The position numbers and the translations under genes were made by a program. Below the pieces are notes generated by a model, which was not told where the DNA came from, ran no database searches, and saw nothing but the letters and a program-made list of their open reading frames with translations. Of a stretch of DNA of 64,000 nucleotides, positions 35,996 to 43,754 are shown one piece after another. The stretch comes from Variovorax sp. Its GTDB lineage: Bacteria; Pseudomonadota; Gammaproteobacteria; Burkholderiales; Burkholderiaceae_C. The stretch is taken from assembly GCA_017744935.1 (NCBI GenBank), contig JAGIAI010000007.1:1-64000 (forward strand), read 5' to 3'. Every line of letters starts with the position of its first letter. Position 1 is the first letter of the stretch.

Positions 35996-38924
35996 CGTCG
36001 CTCTTGTTCGGGTCGGTGGGCGCGGGCGGTGCGGCTGGCGTCCCGACGTCCGGCCGCTGCGCGGGTGCGATGAAAGACCGCTGCAGGATCACCGGCGAAG
36101 AAATCACAGGGCCTGACACCACCGGGCCGGCGGCCATGGCCGGGCTCAGCACCACGTCCCGGACCTTCTCGGCGAGCGCGACCTTGTCGATGCGCACGGC
36201 CTTGTCGGCGGAGGCTTCCTTGTCCTTGTCCTTGTCTTTCCCCTTGACGCGCACCGTGACACTGGCCTGGGCCTTGCGCCGCGGATCGGCAATGCTCGTC
36301 GCGACCACGTTGAATACGCCTTCGCCGCCCGGTGCCACGTAGTTGCCCGAGGCGCTGATGGAGCCGCCACTGCAGCTCCAGGTCACGCCGGTGTCGACAC
36401 CGCCCGGAATGGCGACCCCGCTGCTGCTCACACTGGCCGTGAACTGCTGCGAGGTGCCGGTGAGAAGCAGCGCAGTCGGTGGGGAGACGGCGACGGCGAG
36501 GACCACCACTGTGAAGTTGGTGGTTAGCGAAGTCGTCAACTGCGAATTCGGGATGGCCGGCACGCTGGCGGTCACGTTCACCACGCTGCTCGACGTGGGT
36601 GCCGACACCGTGATCGGGAAGGTCCCGGTGGTCTGCCCCGCCGGAATCGTGAGCGGGTTGCCGCCGTTCAGCACCACCGGGATGTTCGGCGCGCTCGTGG
36701 CCGCGAGCGTCACGGTCACCGGTGACTGCGCGACGCTGGCGAGCACGACCTGTCCGGTCATCGTGCCGTCGCCGAGCAGCACCGTGGCGTTGAGCCCGAA
36801 GCTGCGCAGCGAGACCGGCGTCGCGGCAAGCTGGAGCGTGAACCAGCTCTCGAAGTCGCTGTAGCGGCGGCCGCAGCCCGAGGGAAAGCTCAGGTCCGTG
36901 CGCAGGCTGTTGGTGCGCGATGCGCTCAGACCAGGCTGGCCGCGCACTTCACCGTCCAGATAGAGCCGCCCCTGGCCAAGATCGCCCCAGATGAAATTGC
37001 CCTTCATCCGCACACGGACGCGCGCCTGCCCGCCGCTCAATGCGTTGACCACGCTCTGGGCCGCAGGGCTCGGAACCCACAGCAGGGTGTTGGTCTTCGC
37101 CTGCCAGGTGATCGGATTGCCGGGCAGCACCACCGGCACCGGCATCGTCAATGGCGGCTGGGCATTGGCGGGCTGGTTCGGCACGGGTGTCGGAATCTCG
37201 ACGGTGACGATCATCGAATTGTCCGAAGCAGTCATCAGCGCCACGCTGGTCGGTGTCGGCGTGCCGGTTCCGGGGTCGATATTGATGCTGTATTGCCCGA
37301 TCGGCGCCCCGTCCATCGAGATCGACAGGCCGGCCACGAACTGGGACAACGACAGCACATCGTCGTTCTGCCAGCTGATCCCGGTGATGTGCAGCGCCGG
37401 CGGCACGTGCGTCAATGGCGCGAAGTTGCGGCGGCAATCCGTGATGAGGCTGCCGGCGACGGCGCCGGCCCAGCGCACAAGCCCGATGCGCGCGAAGTGA
37501 TGCACGACGCCGCCCGGCGGCTGCGGGACTGCATGGTTCCACTCGACGCTGGCCGTGGCGCCCGAGCGCGCGGGGATGAGCCAGTAGTCGCCCGTGGCGT
37601 ACTGGCCCGCGGTGAACTGCACCTGCACGCCGAGTTCGAGCTCCAGCCAGCCGCCACCGGCAGGCACGACGGTCGCGCCGCCGTCCCAGCGCCGCATCTT
37701 CGGATTGAGCGAGGGATCGATCGGCGTGGGCGAAGCGGCAAACGTCACCGTCGAGGTGGCAGGTTGCACGGTGGCGATCTGGATCAGTTGCCCGGGCCTG
37801 CCATGCAGCTCGTCGGCGTCGCCGAATATCTCGACCCACTGGCCGTTCGCCAGCCCCAGCGCGTCGTCCGGCCCGGTGCTGTCGACGGTCAACGTGCTGC
37901 CGTTGAACGACCGGATGTGCGTGACCGCGCTGCCGTTGTCGCGCGACCACTTGAAGGTCGCGCTGCCGTCGGCGCCGGCGGCATGGATCTCGACCCGGTA
38001 GAGCTGGTTGTCGAGCCCGCGATAGCCTCCGCCGGGCGGGATCAGGCACGGGCCGGTCTGCCCCTGCGAAGGCGCCGATCGGGCGGAAAGCGCGCCGCTG
38101 CCGACCCCGGTCAGTGCGTCCCATTCGGGGAAGGCCGTTCCGCAGGCCGGCGCATCGGTCGAGGGCGGTGTGACGGCGAGCAGCTTGAGCTGGCAGATGG
38201 TCTTGGTGCGGACGGCCGTGTCGGGCCCGCCGAGCGCGCTCTCGCGGATGGTCGGGTCATCGACCGCACTGACGAGGCGATGCCAGACATCGAGATAGGC
38301 GACATAAAGCCCCTTGGGCAGCGAGAGCGTGGCCGGGTTGGCACCAGCCGCGGCCGTCGCGAAATCCGGGCCCGGAAAGTCGCCTTGCGTCAGGTAGGTC
38401 GTGATGCGCCGGAGCACACCGTTGAAGGCACCCGTGGCCGGCGTCGGCGGACGCGTGATCGCAGCGCCCAAGGTCAGCGTGAGCGAACCGTCGGAGACGG
38501 CCACGGCGGTGACTCGCAGCATCTGCGACGTGTCCGCCGTGACGTTCACCACCACCCACTGGCCCACGCGGAAGTCGGCAAGGTCCGCGCGTGCCAGGGC
38601 CACCTGGGCTTTGTTGTCACCGGTGCTGCTGAAGACGAGGCTCTCGCCCGGCTCGATGTCGCACGCGATGCCGTCCACGTAGTAGCGGCCCGACGTGATC
38701 GTCAGGTCGCTGCCGTCGGCGGTAAAGCCCAGGCCGAAGCCCGGGTTGGCCTGCGGTGCGCCGCTCGGGCCGATCACGTCGATCCCGACGCGCTCGCGCT
38801 GGTGGGCATGGATGAGCTGCTGCTCGTTCCAGTCGGCGTCGACCTGCACCCGGCCCTGCTGCTGCAGCACGAGGCTGTAGTGCTTGCGCGGATCGAAGGT
38901 ATTGCGGCTGAAGTCGGCTTTCAT
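35988..38924 (-). CDS. Large DUF6519 protein of the eCIS operon, with Ig-like C-terminal domain and charged tail
   Basis: 978 residues, ATG 38924 behind a perfect AGGAGGAGG site. The N-terminus (MKADFSRNTFDPRKHYSLVL, QGRVQVDADWNEQQLIH, then YYVDGIACD) is the DUF6519 signature known from phage-tail-like loci. The middle is beta-rich and Gly/Pro/Thr-rich, as expected for an extended surface or fibre-like protein. Residues ~780-900 resemble bacterial Ig-like modules (ATVLLGDGTMTGQV, SGSISASGNYVAPGG). It ends with a Lys/Asp-rich stretch (KGKDKDKDKEASADK) and a Pro-rich tail to PNKSDGG. It may decorate the particle or bind target cells. The stop overlaps the ATP-grasp partner gene, suggesting its tail could be that system's substrate. 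Confidence 0.7.
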   Translation of the reverse strand: MKADFSRNTFDPRKHYSLVLQQQGRVQVDADWNEQQLIHAHQRERVGIDVIGPSGAPQANPGFGLGFTADGSDLTITSGRYYVDGIACDIEPGESLVFSSTGDNKAQVALARADLADFRVGQWVVVNVTADTSQMLRVTAVAVSDGSLTLTLGAAITRPPTPATGAFNGVLRRITTYLTQGDFPGPDFATAAAGANPATLSLPKGLYVAYLDVWHRLVSAVDDPTIRESALGGPDTAVRTKTICQLKLLAVTPPSTDAPACGTAFPEWDALTGVGSGALSARSAPSQGQTGPCLIPPGGGYRGLDNQLYRVEIHAAGADGSATFKWSRDNGSAVTHIRSFNGSTLTVDSTGPDDALGLANGQWVEIFGDADELHGRPGQLIQIATVQPATSTVTFAASPTPIDPSLNPKMRRWDGGATVVPAGGGWLELELGVQVQFTAGQYATGDYWLIPARSGATASVEWNHAVPQPPGGVVHHFARIGLVRWAGAVAGSLITDCRRNFAPLTHVPPALHITGISWQNDDVLSLSQFVAGLSISMDGAPIGQYSINIDPGTGTPTPTSVALMTASDNSMIVTVEIPTPVPNQPANAQPPLTMPVPVVLPGNPITWQAKTNTLLWVPSPAAQSVVNALSGGQARVRVRMKGNFIWGDLGQGRLYLDGEVRGQPGLSASRTNSLRTDLSFPSGCGRRYSDFESWFTLQLAATPVSLRSFGLNATVLLGDGTMTGQVVLASVAQSPVTVTLAATSAPNIPVVLNGGNPLTIPAGQTTGTFPITVSAPTSSSVVNVTASVPAIPNSQLTTSLTTNFTVVVLAVAVSPPTALLLTGTSQQFTASVSSSGVAIPGGVDTGVTWSCSGGSISASGNYVAPGGEGVFNVVATSIADPRRKAQASVTVRVKGKDKDKDKEASADKAVRIDKVALAEKVRDVVLSPAMAAGPVVSGPVISSPVILQRSFIAPAQRPDVGTPAAPPAPTDPNKSDGG

Positions 38925-38943
38925 GTGGTTCCTCCTCCTGGGC

Positions 38944-40965
38944 TCAGTCGGCGAAGAGCAGGCCGCCGTCGAGTCCGACGCGCAGGTACTCCGCCAGGCG
39001 CAGGCGCAGGTTGCTCTCGCGCTGCTGAGCCATCTGTTCGTGGTGGACGCCCATCTCGGCGCCGTCGTCCGCACCGGTGCGGATCTCGTTCGCCGAACGC
39101 CGGGCGAGCTGGCAATAGGAAGCGTCGCCGTAGCGAACCGAATCGAAGAGCGGCACCACGCGGCTCGCATCCGCCGCCGCCCCGGGCTGGCAACGGTAGC
39201 GGCGCGGCACGATCGATTCGAGCGGCAGGTACGAGAAGCGCAGGCATCCCTCCTGCCGCCGCTCGGACCAGACCGGCCCGGGCCACGGCGTGCCGCCACC
39301 GGAGAGGCTCGTGCGCGCGTGGAAGATGCAGTTCGACGCCGACGTGATCGCCGCACTGTGGACGCGGCCGACGAGCGTGCAGTCAGTGGCCTGGAGTGCG
39401 CCACCGGCAGCGTCGCCATCGACAGCCGCATACGCCACCGAGGCGGGATCGCCCGCGTCGACGATGCAGTTCGTGAGCTGCACGTTGCACTCCGCGGCGA
39501 TGCGCAACGCACCGACCACGCAATGGTCCAGTTCGATCTTCGTGCCCTTTGTCTCGACGATCAGACTTGTCGCGCCGGGATGCGCCGCGCTGCCGTCGCT
39601 CTTGAGCGTCGAGCCCGGAACCAGCGTGCAATGCACCAGCCTGAGCGTGTCGATCCCTTGTCCGTTCGCCGTGGCCGCGAGATGCAACGCGCCGCCGCTG
39701 ATGACCAGCCCGTTGAGCGTCAGCTCGGAACCCGTCGCGCCGCTGATCTTCAACTCGCCCGCCAATTGCAGGACCGGACGCGTCTGGTCCGCGGCACGCA
39801 GCTCGACGACCGCATTGGCCGCGAGCGCGACGGAAGGCGTTTCGACCCAGGTGGCGCTGCTCGGGAACTGCACGGCACCACCGGACGCGACAGCCGTGAT
39901 GGCCGTCTGCACGCTCCCGCTGGCGGACTGCACCTCGACCACCGGTTGAAGGCCCAGTGACAGCGTCGACAGTCGCTCGTACTCGCCCCCGCCGATGTCG
40001 GATTCGCTGGCGCGATGGAACCAGACCTGCAACGGCTTCGGCGGCGCGGTGGCAAATGCGATGCGCCCGCGTTGCGGGTCAATCAGCACGCTGCCCGGCG
40101 CGGGGACGTGGGCCCATTTCGTCCCTGCGGCGTCGAGGTCCGACAGATCGGCGGACAGCAGCACCGTGGCCGCCGGAACACCGCCGATGAACAGCGAAAG
40201 ATCCGCGCCGTAGAAGCTGCTCATCGCGGCCGCGAGCGCGCGGCGGCTGATCGGCACCGGCAGGTTCGATTCGCGCGCCAGCGGCGCATCGGCCGGCAAG
40301 GGCAACGGGCGGTTGAACAACTGCGTGTCGGTGCCGAGCGGATTGAAGAAGAAGCGCAGGTCGTCCAGCGCGAAGGCCGTGGCCTGCGACAGGCCGGCGC
40401 TTTCCTGGGTCCAGAGATGAATGCCGACATTCGGCAGGTTCCAGCGTCCGCCGCACCCGAGCCCGCGCGCCTCGGCCGTGTGGGCCGCGCTGTCGAAGGG
40501 CGAACCGATGCGCTCGAGCACTGGCTGGCGCCGCATGTCGACCGTGCTGCCCGCACCGGGGCGCACGTGCTTCACGCACTGGGTGACCGCGAGCCCGAGA
40601 AAGTATTCGACGACGTGCGCATCCCAACCGGTGACGTCGCGGGCCAGCCGTTCCAGCACGGTGACCGTGCCCTTGCCGCGCCGCAGGTTGATCGTGTTGG
40701 CCACCTCCGCGCGCGGGCTGCTGACGGTCGCGGTCACGCCATTGAGCTGCCTGTAGCCGATCAGGTCGCCGATGTAGGGCACGACCCAATCGGCGCAGGT
40801 CTCGATGAACTGGTCGTCGTAGAGCTGCGCGAGGTCTTCCTGCAGCACCTGCACCTGCTCGGCCAGCACGTCGAGCAGCCGCGCGAGCGCGCCGCCCTGG
40901 TCGGCGTCGCGCAGCCTGTAGATCGCAGGCAGCAGTTGAAGGAGGGCAGCGCCGTCGAGTGTCAT
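38944..40965 (-). CDS. Phage tail protein I-like baseplate protein with beta-helix domain
   Basis: 673 residues, ATG overlapping the preceding stop (ATGA). The first ~110 residues (LLQLLPAIYRLRDADQGGALARLLDVL, WVVPYIGDLIGYR) resemble gpI-type tail proteins that attach to the baseplate periphery. Residues ~340-560 form short repeating beta-strands with Cys and Asn turns (LVHCTLV, LDHCVVG, LTNCIVD, ATDCTLV, ASNCIFH), the look of a right-handed parallel beta-helix as in tailspikes and pectate lyases. A helical C-terminus follows. Probable receptor-binding or carbohydrate-binding arm of the particle; no classical tail-fibre gene is present otherwise. Confidence 0.7.
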   Translation of the reverse strand: MTLDGAALLQLLPAIYRLRDADQGGALARLLDVLAEQVQVLQEDLAQLYDDQFIETCADWVVPYIGDLIGYRQLNGVTATVSSPRAEVANTINLRRGKGTVTVLERLARDVTGWDAHVVEYFLGLAVTQCVKHVRPGAGSTVDMRRQPVLERIGSPFDSAAHTAEARGLGCGGRWNLPNVGIHLWTQESAGLSQATAFALDDLRFFFNPLGTDTQLFNRPLPLPADAPLARESNLPVPISRRALAAAMSSFYGADLSLFIGGVPAATVLLSADLSDLDAAGTKWAHVPAPGSVLIDPQRGRIAFATAPPKPLQVWFHRASESDIGGGEYERLSTLSLGLQPVVEVQSASGSVQTAITAVASGGAVQFPSSATWVETPSVALAANAVVELRAADQTRPVLQLAGELKISGATGSELTLNGLVISGGALHLAATANGQGIDTLRLVHCTLVPGSTLKSDGSAAHPGATSLIVETKGTKIELDHCVVGALRIAAECNVQLTNCIVDAGDPASVAYAAVDGDAAGGALQATDCTLVGRVHSAAITSASNCIFHARTSLSGGGTPWPGPVWSERRQEGCLRFSYLPLESIVPRRYRCQPGAAADASRVVPLFDSVRYGDASYCQLARRSANEIRTGADDGAEMGVHHEQMAQQRESNLRLRLAEYLRVGLDGGLLFAD

Positions 40966-43754
40966 GGGGGTGCCTCCGCCCAGGTCGCCACGAGATTGAG
41001 CGGCCTCGGGTCGAGCGTCAGCAGCTCGGCGGCGAGGACGCTCGCATCGGAGCCCACCTGGGGCAATGCCGCATCGATCTGCGCGTTCTCGCGCAGCACC
41101 GAAAGGCGCGCGGCCGCGATGAAGAGGGCCGTGTCGGTGCGCCGCAGCGCGGAGACCTGCACCGCCACCACGCCCGGAACGCCTTGCAGCAGCGCGATGA
41201 TTTCACTGCGCGTCACTGGCTGGCCGAAGCTGCGACGTGCGAAAGAGAACGCATCGCGCGCGACCTGCTGCGCGGCGGCCAGGACCGCATCCATGTCCCA
41301 GGCCGGGTCGACCATCAGGTTCGCGCTGAAGGTGAAGGCCCCGCGCCGGTAGCTGCTCAACTTCACCGGCACGCCCGGCTCTGCGGCGTCGCCGATCGCC
41401 GAGAGCAGGTTGCCGAACACGGCACCATCCGGCTCCGCCTCTGCGCCCCCGATACCGGCAACAGTGAGGAAGACGCCGCGGGTCTGCCCGTGCCAGGTCC
41501 AGGTGGCGAGTGCCTTGGCAATGCCCCCGAACGCGCGGGCGAAGTCCTCGTAGTCCTGCAGCGAAACGATACGGCCGAGCGTGCTCAGGCCGAGTGCGGC
41601 ATTGATGCGGATGTCGTCCGCCGTCTCGGCGTCGGTGCCGCCCGTGGCTGGCGTCGGATTGATGACGCCCTGCACGCCGAGCGGCCGCGTCTGAAGCAGC
41701 GTGAGCTGACCCGCCGCGACGTTGCCGACCGCGCCGATGCCCTTGCGGTAGCTGGCGACGATGTTCTCGGTGCCTGTCGGCGGCCGTGCGCCGTTGACGC
41801 CGTCACCGAAGGTCAGGCTGGTGCTGCCGTCGTCGCCGAGGCGGGCGACATAGACGCGATCTCCCGGAGCGCTGCCGTAGAAGTCGTGAACCTCGCGCCA
41901 GCGCACGCCGTTCACGCGCAGCGCAAGGGTCGATGCCACGCCGCTCGGCGTCGCCGCGCTGACGTAGGTGAGCGGGGATTGCCGCAGCGTGAAGCGCTGC
42001 GACGGCACGCTCGCGTTGCCGCTGCCGACCACTTCGCTCACGGCGCTGCCGTGCGTGGCGGCTGCCACGTTGCCGTTGATCGTGACGGTCTTGCGCACAT
42101 AGGCCTGCGTCAGTGCACTGACCAGTGTCAGCGTGGTGCCGCCGTCGGCGCCGATCGCGTGCTCGACCGACTGGATCTGCACCATCTCGCTCGCGATATT
42201 GCCGGGCGAGTCGGCCAGTTCACCGGTGACGATCAGGCGCTGGCCGGCGTAGAGTCCGTCGACCCACGTGTCGAGGTCGATCTGGCTGCCGGCCGGCAGC
42301 GGGTCGTCGTTCGGCAGGCGTGCGAGCGGTTGCGCTTCGCTTTCAGCCTGCAGGGTGGCACCGCGGTAGCTGCTGAAGTTCGGATAGCTGACCGACACGG
42401 GCCCGCTGTCGCTCTGGCCGACCACCGACAGCCGCAATTGCGTGACCTTGCCGCTCATCGTGTACTTGGCGATGCCGTGTTCTGCCACGCCATCGACGTT
42501 GGCGACGACCCAGTGATCGCCGTCGCTGTCGCTCCATCTCAGCGCGGCGAAGCCACCGGGGGCGATGCGCGCATAGGTGGCGTCGAGCAGCGGGTCCAGC
42601 GTGTCGGTGGGAGGCTGCCAGTCGCCGCCGGTACTGATGTCGTCCTTGTACGCACCGGCGATGGCAGCTGGCAGGCTGCGCGGATCGGGCGCGTTGTAGC
42701 CGAAGAGCGAGGCCTTCGCGCGCAAGGCATACACACTCGGCGCGGCCGGCGGAGACCACGCCGCAAGGGTCCTGAACAGGTGGGTGAGCTTGAGACCGAA
42801 GCGCCATCCGAAGACATTCAGGTCGTCCGCGCGCGCAATGAAAGGCGTCTTCGCGGCCAGCACCTGCTGCGTGACGAAGGACCAGTTGCGCGGCGCCGCG
42901 AAAGTGGTCGCGATGTGGAGCGGCACCGTGTCGATGCGCAGCGACTCCAGCGCGATCAGCGGACGCAGCTTGTGCGGCGGGGGTGGGGCGGGCGCCGGCA
43001 CCTGTGCGCCGGAGATCGCGGGGCGCAGCGTGATTCGCGTCTGTTGCTCGGCCGCCATCGGCGTCACGCCGGACACCGTGCGCAGCACCGGGCGGCTGCC
43101 TGCTTCGTCGGGCGCCACGATCACGCTGTCGCCCGCCTTCAGGCCGCTCGACACGCCGTTCAGCAGCACATCGGTGGTGTCGGCATCCACGGTCTGCTCG
43201 ACGGTCAGGCTCGGGCGGAAGGCATTCCACTCGACCCTTGCCAGCACGGTCTCGGTGGTCTCGAAGGTCTGCGGCAAGCCACCGGGCAGCGGGATGCTTT
43301 GCACGCGCGTGCCCGCGGGAATGTCGACCGACGTCGATGGCGAGCCCGGCGTTCCGGGCGCCTGCATCATCGTGAAGGCCAGCCAGGCGCCCGCGGCCAC
43401 GCCGGGTTGCGGCACATAGCCGACCAGTTCCGCGAGGCCCGCGAGCGATCGGCGTTCCGTGGCGGTGCGCAGGAAGGATTCGTTGGCGATGCGCTCCTGG
43501 TAGAAGCTCAGCACGTCCGCCACGCTCGCCCAGGCGTCGATCAACCCGAGCGTGAAGTCGCCGGGATCGCGCGTGCGCAGCTCGGGCAGCGTGCCGAGGC
43601 GCGCCTGCATGCTCTCCTTGAAGAGAGGCTGCGTACCTACCCGATAGCTCACCGACGACAGTCCCGCACGGTTCGTCACGACGCCCGGCGTCTGCGGCGA
43701 AGTACCGGTACACGCGCCGCAGGTATCCAGCACCGGTGTCGTCGTCGCGCTCAT
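40962..43754 (-). CDS. Putative baseplate assembly protein, gpJ-like (first Afp11/12-type paralogue)
   Basis: 930 residues. The block DFTLGLIDAWASVADVLSFYQERIANESFLRTATERRSLAGLAELVGYVP is the hallmark of the 'putative baseplate assembly protein' family of contractile injection systems. The C-terminal ~200 residues contain the gpJ-like domain (TGGTDAETADDIRINAALGLSTLGRIVSLQDYEDFARAFGGI), as in P2 gpJ/T4 gp6. It would form the wedge ring that links hub and sheath. The middle carries beta-rich insertions. Overlaps both neighbours by ATGA junctions. Confidence 0.85.
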   Translation of the reverse strand: MSATTTPVLDTCGACTGTSPQTPGVVTNRAGLSSVSYRVGTQPLFKESMQARLGTLPELRTRDPGDFTLGLIDAWASVADVLSFYQERIANESFLRTATERRSLAGLAELVGYVPQPGVAAGAWLAFTMMQAPGTPGSPSTSVDIPAGTRVQSIPLPGGLPQTFETTETVLARVEWNAFRPSLTVEQTVDADTTDVLLNGVSSGLKAGDSVIVAPDEAGSRPVLRTVSGVTPMAAEQQTRITLRPAISGAQVPAPAPPPPHKLRPLIALESLRIDTVPLHIATTFAAPRNWSFVTQQVLAAKTPFIARADDLNVFGWRFGLKLTHLFRTLAAWSPPAAPSVYALRAKASLFGYNAPDPRSLPAAIAGAYKDDISTGGDWQPPTDTLDPLLDATYARIAPGGFAALRWSDSDGDHWVVANVDGVAEHGIAKYTMSGKVTQLRLSVVGQSDSGPVSVSYPNFSSYRGATLQAESEAQPLARLPNDDPLPAGSQIDLDTWVDGLYAGQRLIVTGELADSPGNIASEMVQIQSVEHAIGADGGTTLTLVSALTQAYVRKTVTINGNVAAATHGSAVSEVVGSGNASVPSQRFTLRQSPLTYVSAATPSGVASTLALRVNGVRWREVHDFYGSAPGDRVYVARLGDDGSTSLTFGDGVNGARPPTGTENIVASYRKGIGAVGNVAAGQLTLLQTRPLGVQGVINPTPATGGTDAETADDIRINAALGLSTLGRIVSLQDYEDFARAFGGIAKALATWTWHGQTRGVFLTVAGIGGAEAEPDGAVFGNLLSAIGDAAEPGVPVKLSSYRRGAFTFSANLMVDPAWDMDAVLAAAQQVARDAFSFARRSFGQPVTRSEIIALLQGVPGVVAVQVSALRRTDTALFIAAARLSVLRENAQIDAALPQVGSDASVLAAELLTLDPRPLNLVATWAEAPP

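Noticed and set aside
36205..36250. Short tandem repeat (GTCCTT-like) as a phase-variable tract
   Set aside because: It encodes the in-frame KDKDKDK stretch of the DUF6519 protein; the six-base unit would not shift the frame, and there are too few copies.
37293..39347. 684-codon open frame on the plus strand
   Set aside because: Opposite to DUF6519 and the tail protein gene; Arg/Gly-rich shadow, no ribosome site.
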